DNA from: Breviolum minutum Mf 1.05b.01
Taxonomy: Eukaryota > Sar > Dinophyceae > Suessiales > Symbiodiniaceae
Direction of reading: 5' to 3'
DNA length: 64,000 nucleotides
NCBI GenBank assembly: GCA_000507305.1
Contig: DF240062.1
Coordinates: 64,748-128,747, forward strand
Shown: positions 31,781-41,148 of the stretch, in pieces
Position numbering within the stretch: position 1 is the stretch's first letter
Layout of the letters: every line of letters begins with the position of its first letter
Program-made: the position numbers and the translations under genes
Notes under the pieces: generated by a model
What the model saw: only the letters and a program-made list of their open reading frames with translations
What the model was told of the DNA's origin: nothing
Database searches by the model: none

Positions 31781-32311
31781 GTAATGAAAAATCAGGGTTT
31801 TCTATTAATTTCACTTGATTCAACGGTTGATTTCTGGATAATCCAAACATATATACTCTTTTTTTTGAGTGTAAAAATACACCCACAAAGTTTTAGTGTC
31901 ACCCAATTCAGCCTCGTAGGAATTCTGGCAGCGCCCGAAACCATCATCAAGAGAAAGAAGAAACACAACCAGCACGGGTTGCAGCTTGGCAAACAACACA
32001 CGCGGCGTTGATATTCCTGATTGTCATGAAGCCCCATAGGATCATTTTTAAGAAATATACCCATTATAAGGAAATTCCTTATTGAAGGTAGGATGACCAC
32101 CAAAAGACGTGACTAAAATGGAACCTGCGACAAAAACATGCCAAAACTTTCGATGAAAACATGTTCCTTGAAAGTGGTAAAAAGTTTCTCACTGGTTTGG
32201 GGTGAATAATGGGCAGTTTAATCTGTGGAATTTCACACAGATCTTAGTGGCGGGATGTGGTGTGTAATTTAGGTAGAGGTTCTTCTGACATGTCATATAT
32301 AGTATGTATTT

Positions 32312-32619
32312 TGGGGTTGGGGTTTTTGGCGACGGTAATAGGGGTTTTTTGCTACAGTGGGTTGGTTAGGGGGTTTTTTGCGACGGTGCTACCTGGGGAG
32401 GGTTTTTTGCGACAGTTCCACGGGGTTTTTTTGCGACGGTGCCGGCTTGCCGGGGGTTTTTTGCANNNNNNNNNCCCCCTTGCCGTAGCCAAAAACCCTT
32501 CCACTGTCGCAAAAAACCCCCCCAGCACTGTCGCAAAAAACCCCCAACACCGACCGTCGCAAAAAACCCCCTTACCAACCCACTGTAGCAAAAAACCCCG
32601 GTTACCGACGCAAAAAACC
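32312..32619. repeat. Large hairpin of GGGGTTTTTTGCGAC units around an N gap
   Basis: The left arm repeats GGGGTTTTTTGCGACGGTG-like units five or six times. After nine Ns (32466-32474) the right arm repeats the complement. A 37-bp block at 32351-32387 pairs with 32553-32589 with one mismatch. ORFs of 102-153 codons across it are artefacts of the repeat and contain X residues. Confidence 0.9.
32466..32474. other. Assembly gap, 9 N
   Basis: Sits at the turn of the hairpin, where a fold-back would be expected to block sequencing or assembly. Confidence 1.
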
Positions 32620-32899
32620 CGAAGCCCATGTATTTTTCCTGGAACCTTTTGGTGACCCTTGTTTTGTTTGGCATCTACAGAACCTTCTTTTGGACAGGAA
32701 ATTTCCTTTTTCACAAGAAAAAGGCAAAGTGTTAGGTTCCCAGGTATGATACGTATGATGACATGGTGGTCCATTAGTGAAAGCAGGAAAGCATGGGTCC
32801 GGAAGCATGACAAAATTTAAGAACGTAGAAACTGGAAACATTTCGAAATTGTTTAGGTTATCATCTATCCCCTCTTTTTTTGTGTGGTGCATTTTCAGA

Positions 32900-33086
32900 A
32901 GTCATCAACCTTGTGAGGTCAAGAAGCCACCTTTTTTTCGTTTCATTTTGGTCACCCCCTTTCATTTCCCGAAGCAGCAAACCACGGGACATTTGGTGTT
33001 TGGAAACGGGGAGTAACCTTGATGTGGTCCATGTTGGGGTGTGGGCTTCCTATGATCTCACCATCGAATCATGGCTGGTGGAAAGG
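32900..33086 (+). CDS. Exon with acceptor and donor, unknown protein
   Basis: GTGCATTTTCAG (to 32899) opens a frame reading VINLVRSRSHLFFVSFW, SKPRDIWCLETGSNLD and VWASYDLTIESWLVER, ending AGG|GTAACT in phase 0. Family D begins five bases later. An exon ending at 32860 (KHGSGSMTKFKNVETG) may precede it. Confidence 0.42.
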
Positions 33087-33090
33087 GTAA

Positions 33091-33195
33091 CTAGGTGGTG
33101 GCAACTCAAATATTTTTTATTTTCACCCCTATTTGGGGAAGATTCCCATTTTGACTACTAATATGTTTCAAATTTGTTGAAACCACCCACTAGGT
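33091..33195. repeat. Family D repeat
   Basis: AGGTGGTGGCAACTCAAAT...TTTTCACCCCTATTTGGGG...GTTGAAACCACCCACTAGG. Confidence 0.8.
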
Positions 33196-33482
33196 TTTTG
33201 GGACGGGGGAATTGAGCTGAAATTGTCCAAACATGACCTGTTTCAATGATTTTTTCCAGGTAAAGAATGCCTACTAAGTGATGTGTGGCATGCGTAAGGC
33301 ATCGTATTTTGAGAGTTGGAGTGGATCCAAAGGGGAATTTTTATATGTGATTAGGTCGGTGTTGGTGAACTACTGTTAATGAGTCCACAAGAATCTACTG
33401 CTAAACGATGCTGAATGTTTGAAATGAAATAAAACTACTACAATCTACCGACGTTTTTTTCTCCTTGCCATCCTTTTTTTTT

Positions 33483-33654
33483 GGTGTCTTTCCCAATTTG
33501 GAAGACCTGCTTTCGTTTGGTAGCCTCATACCTGCAACAAAAACTGAAGCCGTTTGGTAATGGATGGGTCCTCCAACAAAAATCCGTGCCGAACAACAGG
33601 ATGAACCTCGGCCACAGGTATTATGACGTGAACGATCGATTTATCGATGATCAG
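33483..33654 (+). CDS. Exon ending at GTAGGG donor, unknown protein
   Basis: The frame reads FPIWKTCFRLVASYLQQ, KLKPFGNGWVLQQKS and NRMNLGHRYYDVNDR, ending FIDDQ|GTAGGG in phase 0. A long T tract lies upstream. The 3' half has coding-like codons (ATG AAC CTC GGC CAC). Not recognised. Confidence 0.47.
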
Positions 33655-33980
33655 GTAGGGGGGTTGTTATGCTTGAATTCAGGCGGAAATGACGTGATAT
33701 AGTGATATAGCTGGCGATGGTGCTTTTCACATTTTTTTGCTTGTAGGGTTCTTACCCTCATCCCATGACTTTAGCTTCTATCACAGTTGCCACACAACAC
33801 CCATCGCTAAAAATCTCAGGGATCATTTAAATGGGGCTTCCAAGAGAAGTTCCAAGAGCACAGCTAATGATAGGATGATTCTCATTGCCTTCTCAATATG
33901 ACCTGAACAATCATGTACCTGCAAGTTCCCAGTCGTTATGAAATCAGTTTAAACAATCGACTTTATGTACACCGAACCTC

Positions 33981-34058
33981 AAACTCACCCAATTGAAAAG
34001 GAAAATCATCTTCCAAACCATCCATTTTGAGGTGCTATGTTAGTTTTAGGGTGAGTAC
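33981..34058. repeat. Family B foldback, left part lost
   Basis: GGAAAATCATCTTCCAAACC and TGCTATGTTAGTTTTAGGG. Confidence 0.6.
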
Positions 34059-34196
34059 CCCTCAAAACCGCCGTGTTTAGTTGCCCGAAGAAACAGCCGG
34101 GTACTTTTCAAATGCTTTTTTTTACAGATGGTTGTTTCCTCAATTTAAGGATTTCTGAGTGACTGGATCCTTAATCTTCCAAGTATTTTTTTTCAA

Positions 34197-34403
34197 ATTG
34201 GTGTTTCCAAAAATTTGGGGCACCCCCTAATCATCCATTAAAAATAGGGTTTTCCATTTTAGACCATCCATTTTGGGGTGTTTCCCTGTTTTTGGAAACA
34301 CTCACACATTTTTAGTAAAAGTCCAAGTTAGTGAAACCCTGGAAGTCCAAGAGCAAACAAAGTGGCTGGTCTTTAGGATGATCCAAATAAAGAATTCCCT
34401 CCT
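34197..34403. repeat. Family G repeat, copy 1
   Basis: Bases 34301-34399 are identical, base for base, to the reverse complement of 50112-50210. The remainder (AATCATCCATT/ACCATCCATTTTGGGG) matches with small changes. Confidence 0.95.
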
Positions 34404-34982
34404 ACCAATGGGCAAAGTTTGGTTTTTGGACTTCCTGGGGAAAGATACTGTAATCATTCACTCAGATGATTTGGACAGATGATTCACATTTAAAGTTGTT
34501 GCATGATCCAAGTGAGAGATATGTCAAGGACAAGAGTGAATTGTTGAAAGACTAGATTAGTCGTTCTTTATTGAGGGATGGCTAGACGTATTCAGCTAGA
34601 GAAAAGCCTAAGATTTCATCTCTCTTTTTTTTTCCGGTGCACCTAACTTGGCTTTGCTGAAATGAGCAGTTTATGTTTTATACGGACCTTCTGAACCAAT
34701 GGTTCAATTCTTATGTTCTGTTTCAATTCCTATGAACGAACCAGTGGGTATCAGATGAAAAAATGAGCAGCAATGGATGACCATTTTTCCCAACTCAACG
34801 ATGAAACTGCGCAACTGAGCCAAAAAAGGTGAGGGTGGGTTTTTTGCACCTCAGCTTCACAAAAAAAACATCGCCCAACAATGTTTATTGTGTCATTGAT
34901 TTTGTTGGAGGTTTCAAAAAAATCATATGTTTGTTTTTTTGGCAGGTTTCTAAAAAGTTGCAAAAACATGTTTTCTTTTCAG

Positions 34983-35160
34983 GTTCCCACAAGAAAAAGG
35001 GGTGAACAAAAAAGATCTATCTTTCTTCACACATGTTTTTACGGTGGGTCCCCTGAGTCTGTTTTTGCTGGGGAAAAAACGGGGAGCACCGGTGGTGGAA
35101 ATTCCGACGAGGAGCTTGAAACCTTGAATACTTTGGAAGATCGACCTGGCAAAGCTTCAG
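34983..35160 (+). CDS. Internal exon, acidic C-terminal half
   Basis: The acceptor TTTTCTTTTCAG ends at 34982. In phase 0 the exon reads VPTRKRGEQKRSIFLHT, GSPESVFAGEKTGSTGG and NSDEELETLNTLEDRPG, and ends GCTTCAG|GTGTCC at 35160, phase 1. Both splice signals are good and the protein shifts from basic to acidic as a linker would. The next intron would contain the GAT repeat. Not recognised. Confidence 0.52.
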
Positions 35161-35270
35161 GTGTCCTATTTCTTTTTTTGGTGGATATGTGTTTCCATGG
35201 ATTTTTTTTGTTCCTCCCAAGAACATGACGTCTTTTGGGGGATGATGGGATGGGATGGTATGGGATGGGA

Positions 35271-35271
35271 T

Positions 35272-35342
<71 letters not shown>

Positions 35343-35364
35343 GATGCTGATGATGATGCTGCTG

Positions 35365-35396
<32 letters not shown>

Positions 35397-35398
35397 GT
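35271..35398. repeat. GAT/ATG trinucleotide microsatellite
   Basis: About 40 units with scattered GGT and GCT interruptions. Poly-Asp, poly-Met and poly-His frames across it are repeat translations. Confidence 0.97.
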
Positions 35399-35776
35399 TT
35401 TTTTTTGTTTGCGATGTTTTTAAAGTTTTTTGGTTGAATTTTTGTGGCGATGTTATTTTTGGATTTTTGATATGGACCAAAAACGATGGAATGTTCCTTT
35501 GAATGAGGGCAAGGGAGAAACATCCTCAGTCATACACCCTAAAGGCTGGGGGTACTACTATTTTGGATAAGCTCCAGAGAAAACAGTGCCTTTTTTTTGA
35601 GTTAATGTAGGAAGGGACCACACCCAGACCCACCTCCTGCACAATGGGTAAACGGTTAATCAACATAGTATTATCATGATTCCACGCAACTTACCCTCCA
35701 GGGAATGATCACATATCCCAAATGGGGAAGTTCGGAAAATCATCGACTCAAAAGTGCCGGATGGTACGGGATATGT

Positions 35777-35860
35777 TATCCCCCCCAAGTTTGATATAGC
35801 CGAAAAATGATGGTTGGAAGACGATACTTTCCTATTGGGGCCCGGTAACTTCGGGAGGGT
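35777..35860. repeat. Family B foldback, partial
   Basis: ATCCCCCCCAAGTTTGATATAG...GGTTGGAAGACGATACTTTCC...CGGGAGGGTA. Confidence 0.6.
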
Positions 35861-35904
35861 AGTTCCTTTAAAGGGTAATCTTCATGAATGATCATTAACC
35901 TTAT

Positions 35905-35995
35905 AGTCGGGTTTTATATAACAATTGTAAGGATTCTTGTCATTAAAGGTGGGATGAGTTTATCCCCAATATAAGGAGATTATTCAACAGTATCA
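35905..35995. repeat. Family K repeat
   Basis: GTAAGGATTCTTGTCATTAAAGG then GGGATGAGTTTATCCCC. Relatives are at 45915-46000 and 32028-32095. Confidence 0.55.
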
Positions 35996-36150
35996 TTCCA
36001 TCAAAAATTGAATGGGACCGAATCCCAACGGACCCCTTTCCGTAAGCTGCGATCGAGCTATTAGATACTCAGGTTTTTTCGGGGTCCCTGGACCGTGGGT
36101 CCGACCGTTGGAGAATTCTTGGAATCATGTGATTTCGCAAAGCTTCATCT

Positions 36151-36483
36151 TCATGGGATGCCTTCTTTCACATCCATTTCAGGTGATGCTAGCATGACTT
36201 TGTCCGGAGCTGTCCCGTTGGGGATCCACAGATAATCCCCGGGAAACGAAGGGTGAAGGTTTAGCATGTCAAAGAGGGAGGCAGCTTTTTTTTTGGTATG
36301 GACGAGGTTGATGGGCCCAAAATTTTGATACCCTGAAATTTTGTTGTGAGGGTGGATTTGTTTGCTTTTCTGGAAGTGGAAGTCGTTAAAGATTGAGTAT
36401 AAAACCACAGTTTTTTTCGGTGGAGTTGGGTTGGATGAGTCAGAAAACCTGAAGTAAAAAAGACTGATCTCTTTGCGTGACAA
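36151..36483 (-). CDS. 110-codon frame, unknown protein
   Basis: It is open from 36483 and has no ATG at its start. It reads LFYFRFSDSSNPTPPKKT, FNDFHFQKSKQIHPHNK and YQNFGPINLVHTKKKAA. The last third has strongly G/C-ending codons: SLFDMLNLHPSFPGDY, IPNGTAPDKVMLASPE, MDVKEGIP, TGA. An internal acceptor-like TACTTCAG suggests the exon may start near 36450. Family unknown. Confidence 0.5.
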   Translation of the reverse strand: MSRKEISLFYFRFSDSSNPTPPKKTVVLYSIFNDFHFQKSKQIHPHNKISGYQNFGPINLVHTKKKAASLFDMLNLHPSFPGDYLWIPNGTAPDKVMLASPEMDVKEGIP

Positions 36484-36736
36484 AAAAAAAACAAATTTGA
36501 CTTAAACAATAAGGGGGTGCCCATAGTTGTAAAGGAAGTATAAATGGGGTAAACCCTACTTAACGGCAGTTGTGATAGGGAATAACCAGGAATAAATCCA
36601 CTTACCCAAAGTTATGGGGTTCCTTAACTGCACAAGAAAACGGTTGGTACATCACGTTATTTCAGGGCCCATAGGTGGAACCTGTAATATGGAACCTAGT
36701 CCTGGGATTTCGCGCCTTGATTCACCAAACATTTAT

Positions 36737-36868
36737 TTGGTACCTAAAATGGAGGAATCCTCACCGTGGTATAAGCTGTATGGATACAGATACAGCTTAT
36801 GGAAGGTAATCCCCACCCCCAAGCCACAGCCTTATTTCAGGTTCAGGATACCTGAATCCTTTGGTGAT
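36737..36868. repeat. Family F foldback
   Basis: GGTACCTAAAATGGAGGAATCC at the left, TTCAGGATACCTGAATCC at the right, with ACAGATACAGCTTATGG inside. Confidence 0.8.
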
Positions 36869-36869
36869 T

Positions 36870-36962
36870 ACCCTCCCTGAAACTAACAGGTCGCATCTGA
36901 AAATGGATGACAATTTTTTCCTTTCGGGGCCCGGCCCATTTTCAGGTGCTAGGTCAATTTCC
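36870..36962. repeat. Family B foldback abutting F
   Basis: TACCCTCCCTGAAACTAACAG then CCCATTTTCAGGTGCTAGG. Confidence 0.7.
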
Positions 36963-37077
36963 AATTATTGGGGAGTGTGTTTGTCTTGTTTCTTTTTGCT
37001 ATGGTTTCCCCCCAAAAAAGTTGTCTCTTCTTATTCTTAGGGAGGGCATATTTCTAGTGATGATGATTTCCTTTTAG

Positions 37078-37305
37078 ACCTCTATTCTGAGGGGAAGATC
37101 ACCTACTTTACCAGTAATTCTTGGGGTTGAACTAACCAAATTGTTCCCGGTTGATTTAGGAACCAACCGGCTACGTGGAATGTCACCGATCCAACTCCCA
37201 ATTTCAAGGTTGGAGTCCAAAGAGGCTTCCTTAGCAGAAGGCTTTCGCCTTACCAGCGCCGAGGTGGCGGTGCGGTCTCGTGGGCGAGTTTTTCTTGGTT
37301 GGCGG
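37078..37305 (+). CDS. 76-codon internal exon, unknown protein
   Basis: The acceptor TTTCCTTTTAG ends at 37077. In phase 0 the exon reads TSILRGRSPTLPVILGV, ELTKLFPVDLGTNRLRG, MSPIQLPISRLESKEA and EGFRLTSAEVAVRSRG, ending CGG|GTACTT in phase 0 at 37305. There is no stop and no repeat content. An open minus-strand frame overlaps but is less protein-like. The next plus-strand exon may be 37560-37766. Confidence 0.52.
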
Positions 37306-37332
37306 GTACTTTCGGGGTTTGATGTGGTTTTT

Positions 37333-37480
37333 CTTGGAGGAATCATCCCAAGTGGATGTATACGTGGCTAATTAACTACCATGCTTCCGCTGATCGTAAG
37401 TTCCCTAAGGATCTAGGGTTGTGGGACATCCTTCCTTACATGGCAATTCTTATGGCTTCTAAAAAATGTGGGGGATGATT
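37333..37480. repeat. Family E foldback, diverged
   Basis: CTTGGAGGAATCATCCCAAG, GTGGATGTATACGTGG and CCCTAAGGATCTAGGG. Shares the middle with 49212-49340. Confidence 0.6.
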
Positions 37481-37496
37481 CTGATAGTTTTTTGCC

Positions 37497-37560
37497 CAAG
37501 TATTTTGGTTGATTTTTATAGTAAATGTAGGCAAATATCCCATCGTCCCCATGGATGCTA
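37497..37560. repeat. Family N element, part
   Basis: TTGATTTTTATAGTAAATGTAGGC with CAAATATCCCATCGTCCCC. Compare 59787 and 60553. Confidence 0.55.
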
Positions 37561-37766
37561 TAGAAAGGAAACCCACATCTTTCGTTCGAAAAGTAGCAAA
37601 AAAAACACATCCTCCTCTGCCTTTACCAAAACTTGTTGAGTTCCAGGTCTCCGGAACATCCGAGAGTTCAGGCAGTGAGGTGCAGCAAGATAGTGGTTTT
37701 GGTGGTGTGTCAGAGGCTGAAAGGAGTGTTGGGCAATTCAGTGAAGTTAATCATCTCAATCTCTAA
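37560..37766 (+). CDS. C-terminal exon, Ser/Glu/Gly-rich tail
   Basis: After GATGCTATAG the frame reads RKPTSFVRKVAKKTHPP, LPKLVEFQVSGTSESSG, SEVQQDSGFGGVSEAER and FSEVNHLNL, then TAA. A basic start and low-complexity acidic tail suggest a disordered terminus. It may follow 37078-37305 in one gene with family E and N elements in the intron. Confidence 0.47.
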   Translation: MERKPTSFVRKVAKKTHPPLPLPKLVEFQVSGTSESSGSEVQQDSGFGGVSEAERSVGQFSEVNHLNL

Positions 37767-38218
37767 CCAGGGCATGGGAAAATCGATCCAATACTTAGGG
37801 GGTTCCAGTCGTGCGATTTGGAGTGAACAAAATCCCAAAAGTGAATAACAGGGAGCAAGACACAGCGGAGAGCACGTACAACTCCGCTGCGCTGATTTCA
37901 CATAGTCAATTTTAACAGTTGACCATTTGTAGGATGTATTTCCTATCTGGAAAAGGAGGGTTTGCCATCGCTATGTTACTTTACTGCAGGGTAAAAGAAG
38001 TCTTGTTTTTGAGGTTGGATGAAGTTTCAGTCGCGAAGGCAAAGGTTTGGAAACTTGATTTTTTAATTGGTTACCCCCGTGAAAATTAACATTCCCCTGA
38101 AAATTGATGGTTAAAAGATGAAAATTCCTTTAAACATAGACATAGTCCCTTTACAAGGGGACCGTTTTCGGGGGGGGCGGGGGGAGGGTATGTCTTTTTG
38201 GTACAACCCATGCAATGA

Positions 38219-38590
38219 GTGGAAGAGGTATATAACACCCATGAAAACTTCAGCACTGGCAGGGAAACACCAGAGATTCCAAGCTCTTTTGCTGTGGTAA
38301 AGAGTAAAGATTGCCATTTTTTTTTAGAAATTCCTGTAGTATACCACATTTTCATGGTACATTTTCAGCCCTTAACACCCCCCATGTTAACCTGCATATG
38401 CTCAGTGGAGCGAGCTGCTGCGTTTGATCAGGCCTTGGGTCCCGAAAAAGTCTGGCAACGCGATGGTCGCGGTTGGACGTGGCAATTATCCGAGCTCGAG
38501 AAGGCAGTTTGTAATAGGATTCTTAAAAGGGGGGTGGTGGTGATTTTTCCCCCAAATTCTTCCCTAGGAATCCTTAAGGTTCCCCAGTAG
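38219..38590 (+). CDS. 123-codon frame; convincing 3' half
   Basis: The first half reads NFSTGRETPEIPSSFAV. The second half, after CATATGCTCAG (38405), reads VERAAAFDQALGPEKVW, QRDGRGWTWQLSELEKA and VCNRILKRGVVVIF and is the strongest part. An intron between the halves is possible. Downstream lies a stack of foldbacks. Function unknown. Confidence 0.5.
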   Translation: MEEVYNTHENFSTGRETPEIPSSFAVVKSKDCHFFLEIPVVYHIFMVHFQPLTPPMLTCICSVERAAAFDQALGPEKVWQRDGRGWTWQLSELEKAVCNRILKRGVVVIFPPNSSLGILKVPQ

Positions 38591-38709
38591 AAATTTGGCG
38601 GTGATGTTTTTTTGGGGGGGAGAGAGAGAAAGTTTCTGCAGGATGGGAACCCAGGTTTCCTTCATTTTTAAGGGTATTTTTTCCTATTTTTAGGGCTTAA
38701 AAAGCAGTT

Positions 38710-38814
38710 CTGTTGATGGAAGAAATCCTGCTAAGCAGTTGAGGTTGGTAGGTTATCCCATTATTTACAGGGTTTTAGCACCATCCCTGGTGCAGGATTT
38801 CTTAAAATAAACAG
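38710..38814. repeat. Family A foldback
   Basis: CTGTTGATGGAAGAAATCC...GTGCAGGATTTCTTAAAATAAACAG. Internal ATTATTTACAGGGTTTTAGC is conserved in inverted orientation relative to 30613. Confidence 0.9.
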
Positions 38815-38932
38815 GTCACACGCCCGAAAATTCATATGGAACCCAAAGATTTCAGAAAAAGGTCTGGAAATTGGCTATGAAATCTTGATCCAGTTGCTGT
38901 GATTTTAGATCATGTCATCCCAAAACACAATT

Positions 38933-39037
38933 TACCCTCCCTAAAACTAACATAGCACCAGAAAATGGATAGTTGGAACACTAGTTTCCTTTTGGGAAGG
39001 CCTACTTTCCGGGGCTATGTTAGTTTCAGGGAGGGTA
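38933..39037. repeat. Family B foldback, near-consensus
   Basis: TA-CCCTCCCTAAAACTAACATAG...CTATGTTAGTTTCAGGGAGGG-TA, 105 bp, arms almost perfect. Confidence 0.95.
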
Positions 39038-39146
39038 TCCTCTGGAAAATCAACATGGAACCCAAAAATTGGTGGTTTGTATATGTTTCTCCTTTTCCAA
39101 GGGGTGTTTTTTCAGGTTCCATCCACTAGTTTTTTCGGGGGTGTAC
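39038..39146. repeat. Family C foldback abutting B
   Basis: CTCTGGAAAATCAACATGGAACCC...GGTTCCATCC...CGGGGGTGTA. Confidence 0.7.
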
Positions 39147-39159
39147 TGCAAGATGGGCC

Positions 39160-39262
39160 TGGAGCGGATCCTTAATGGAGTGACATGGGTAGAAATTTTA
39201 CCCTGACATAAGTGGAGTTGTCGGCCCCTACTTATAACGGATGACGGGACCCACCTCGTGGG
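39160..39262. repeat. Family J foldback
   Basis: GGAGTGACATGGGTAGAAATT, CATAAGTGGAGTTGTCGG and ACTTATAACGGATGACGGG. Relatives are at 43661 and 50595. Confidence 0.6.
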
Positions 39263-39365
39263 TGGTGGTTTGAAATATTTTTGTTTTCATCCAGATCCTT
39301 GAGGAAATGATTCCCAATTTCACGAGCACATTTCTTAAATGGGTGGCACAGCCGCCGACTAGGCC
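39263..39365. repeat. Family D repeat
   Basis: GGTGGTGGTTTGAAATATTTTTG...CAGCCGCCGACTAGG. Confidence 0.7.
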
Positions 39366-39668
39366 AGCTTTGGGAGGATTTCGGACAGTCATTTTTGCAA
39401 ATGACTCCTTTCTGTGATAGGATTCTACGCAGTAGTCATGAAAAGAGAATTAGGAAAGGGACATGCCCTAAGAGAGGGGTCATTCAATTACGATGTCTAG
39501 TATATATCTTCCTCGAAACTAAGATGAGTAGCTGGAAAATCCACTGAAAATCCATGCATGTAGTCGATGTATTTCCTATTGAAAATGGAGACTTCCCAGT
39601 TTGTCATGTCAGTTTTCCAGGGAGTAAACCTACCAAATCTTGGCAAAGCTCTTGGTAGTCTAGCCGCC

Positions 39669-39773
39669 TAGCCCCCAGAAGTTCAACATAGCCCCGGAAA
39701 AATGGTGGTTGGAAGACTACTTTCCTATTGGGAAGGTAACTTTTCAGGGGTTATGTCAAACTTCGGGGGTGTA
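39669..39773. repeat. Family B foldback
   Basis: GCCCCCAGAAGTTCAACATAGCC...GGTTATGTCAAACTTCGGGGG. Confidence 0.85.
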
Positions 39774-39966
39774 GCCCTTTTAAACCTGGTGGGGTTTTAA
39801 ATGTACCTCACTCTTGCTTGTTTGCAGTGGTGTTTTTTCGGAGACATTTTTGTTTCGCGATCATGAAGAAAACACCACCTGAACTCTGCAAAGCACGGAG
39901 TCTAGGCGACTAAGCCCAAAGATTCAAAGGTGAGGGACTCCCATGCATAAAAAAGGTTGTTGTTGT

Positions 39967-40203
39967 TTATCTCAAAAGGTTGTAGGGAGCCTCAAATGAT
40001 AGGTTAAATCTCCAACTGCTTGAATGGGACATGAACCTCGCAAACCGTTCCAAAAGACCCCACAATTTCTCGAGGTTGCAGATTTGTCCCCGTACATTTT
40101 GAGAAACAATCCGCCACAGATGGTACCTATAGGGATCTAAATATTGGTGAAACCAGGGTTTGGCGGCTTGATTCAGGGCCAAATCTAGAACCCTGTTTAT
40201 CAT
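39967..40203 (-). CDS. 78-aa ORF with ATG and upstream stop
   Basis: ATG at 40201-40203 with in-frame TAG nine bases upstream, stop TAA at 39967. It reads MINRVLDLALNQAAKPW, FHQYLDPYRYHLWRIVS, QNVRGQICNLEKLWGLL and RFMSHSSSWRFNLSF. It has balanced amino-acid composition and no repeat content. An overlapping minus-strand frame upstream (40127-40327) gives LIFSRVLVRCCQVLFY and may be another exon. Not recognised. Confidence 0.52.
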   Translation of the reverse strand: MINRVLDLALNQAAKPWFHQYLDPYRYHLWRIVSQNVRGQICNLEKLWGLLERFARFMSHSSSWRFNLSFEAPYNLLR

Positions 40204-40376
40204 TGATACCTAGCGGTAAATCTTTTTTTATTTGGCAAAAAGATCTTGTGGTGGAAAAACTTCTATAAAACAGAACCTGGCAACATCTAACCAAAACACG
40301 TGAGAAAATCAGAAGTAAAATTGGCAAAGCTCACGCTCTGAGAAATGGGAATCCACCCCACAAAGATCGCAGGTGC

Positions 40377-40507
40377 TACCCTCCCTGAAACTAACAGCAA
40401 AATTTTACCCCTGAAAATTGGTGGCAAAGGAGAAACAGTTGCCTTTCCTTGCTAGGTATAGTCTATTTTTGCGGGGCGAACTTGCTTTTTTTTTCAGGGA
40501 AGTACCC
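40377..40507. repeat. Family B foldback, diverged
   Basis: TACCCTCCCTGAAACTAACAG on the left. The right arm is reduced to TTTTTCAGGGAAGTA. Confidence 0.6.
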
Positions 40508-40619
40508 ATTTAATCCCATTTACACAATCTTACAAATATGACCCACGAGAGTTTAGATAGATGACTGTGAGACTAGCTGGGTCCCGTTTTGTGAAACGCG
40601 ACCGCCACGGGTGTTTTCC

Positions 40620-40743
40620 CGACAGCTAAAAAAAAAAACAGATCCCCAAGACACAGCACAGCGGCAGGAGATGGTGTTGGTTTCTTGTCCAGGCGGAACT
40701 GTTTGGTGTGGGATGGCCGAAGCACATCCATCCATCATTCTAC
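40620..40743 (+). CDS. Exon candidate ending at GTGGGA donor
   Basis: It reads DPQDTAQRQEMVLVSCPG and TVWCGMAEAHPSIILL, then CTG|GTGGGA. The upstream boundary is an A tract. The opposite frame is open. Confidence 0.35.
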
Positions 40744-40953
40744 TGGTGGGAACATGGAACATGGCTACAAAGGGGAAACATGAACCGCCCCCTGAAACTT
40801 AACGAATAAATACCCAAAATGATCCCATATGTTGAAGCCGAAGGTACATTTTTTTCTCAAACAACTATGATGTTTGGTATCCATCTTTGGTAATTTTGTT
40901 TTGGGTGTATTTGTTGGTTCTTTGAAATTCTGGGAAGGGGTTAGATCCCAACC

Positions 40954-41148
40954 ATGGTTACATACCTTTATCCGCCCAAAGGGAAAACTAGATTGTCCCA
41001 TCCCAAACTTCTTGACTCGGACCGTACCGATTTGGTGACTTTCTCACCCCAAGTGATGTCAGTCCAACCAAATGTCCAGTTACCTGGAAGCCAAGGAACG
41101 TCCTATTTTTTTGTCCGGCAACTTGGGGCCCCTAAAACCAGCAACTAG
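40954..41148 (+). CDS. 64-codon frame fused to a family D tail
   Basis: It reads YPPKGKTRLSHPKLLDSD, TDLVTFSPQVMSVQPN and LPGSQGTSYFFVRQLG. The last codons come from ACCAGCAACTAG, the family D end, whose TAG supplies the stop. Function unknown. Confidence 0.4.
   Translation: MVTYLYPPKGKTRLSHPKLLDSDRTDLVTFSPQVMSVQPNVQLPGSQGTSYFFVRQLGAPKTSN

Noticed and set aside
32340..32470. GGGGTTTT-like words as telomere or internal telomeric repeat
   Set aside because: The units are irregular, carry GCGACGGTG spacers, invert at the gap and are not at a sequence end.
32257..32813. ORFs of 96-153 codons with X residues across the N gap
   Set aside because: They follow the GGGGTTTTTTGCGAC hairpin repeat and cross an assembly gap.
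35017..35523. 168-codon poly-His ORF and poly-Asp/poly-Met counterparts
   Set aside because: They arise from the GAT trinucleotide repeat. Only the 34983-35160 exon on the plus strand shows coding character.
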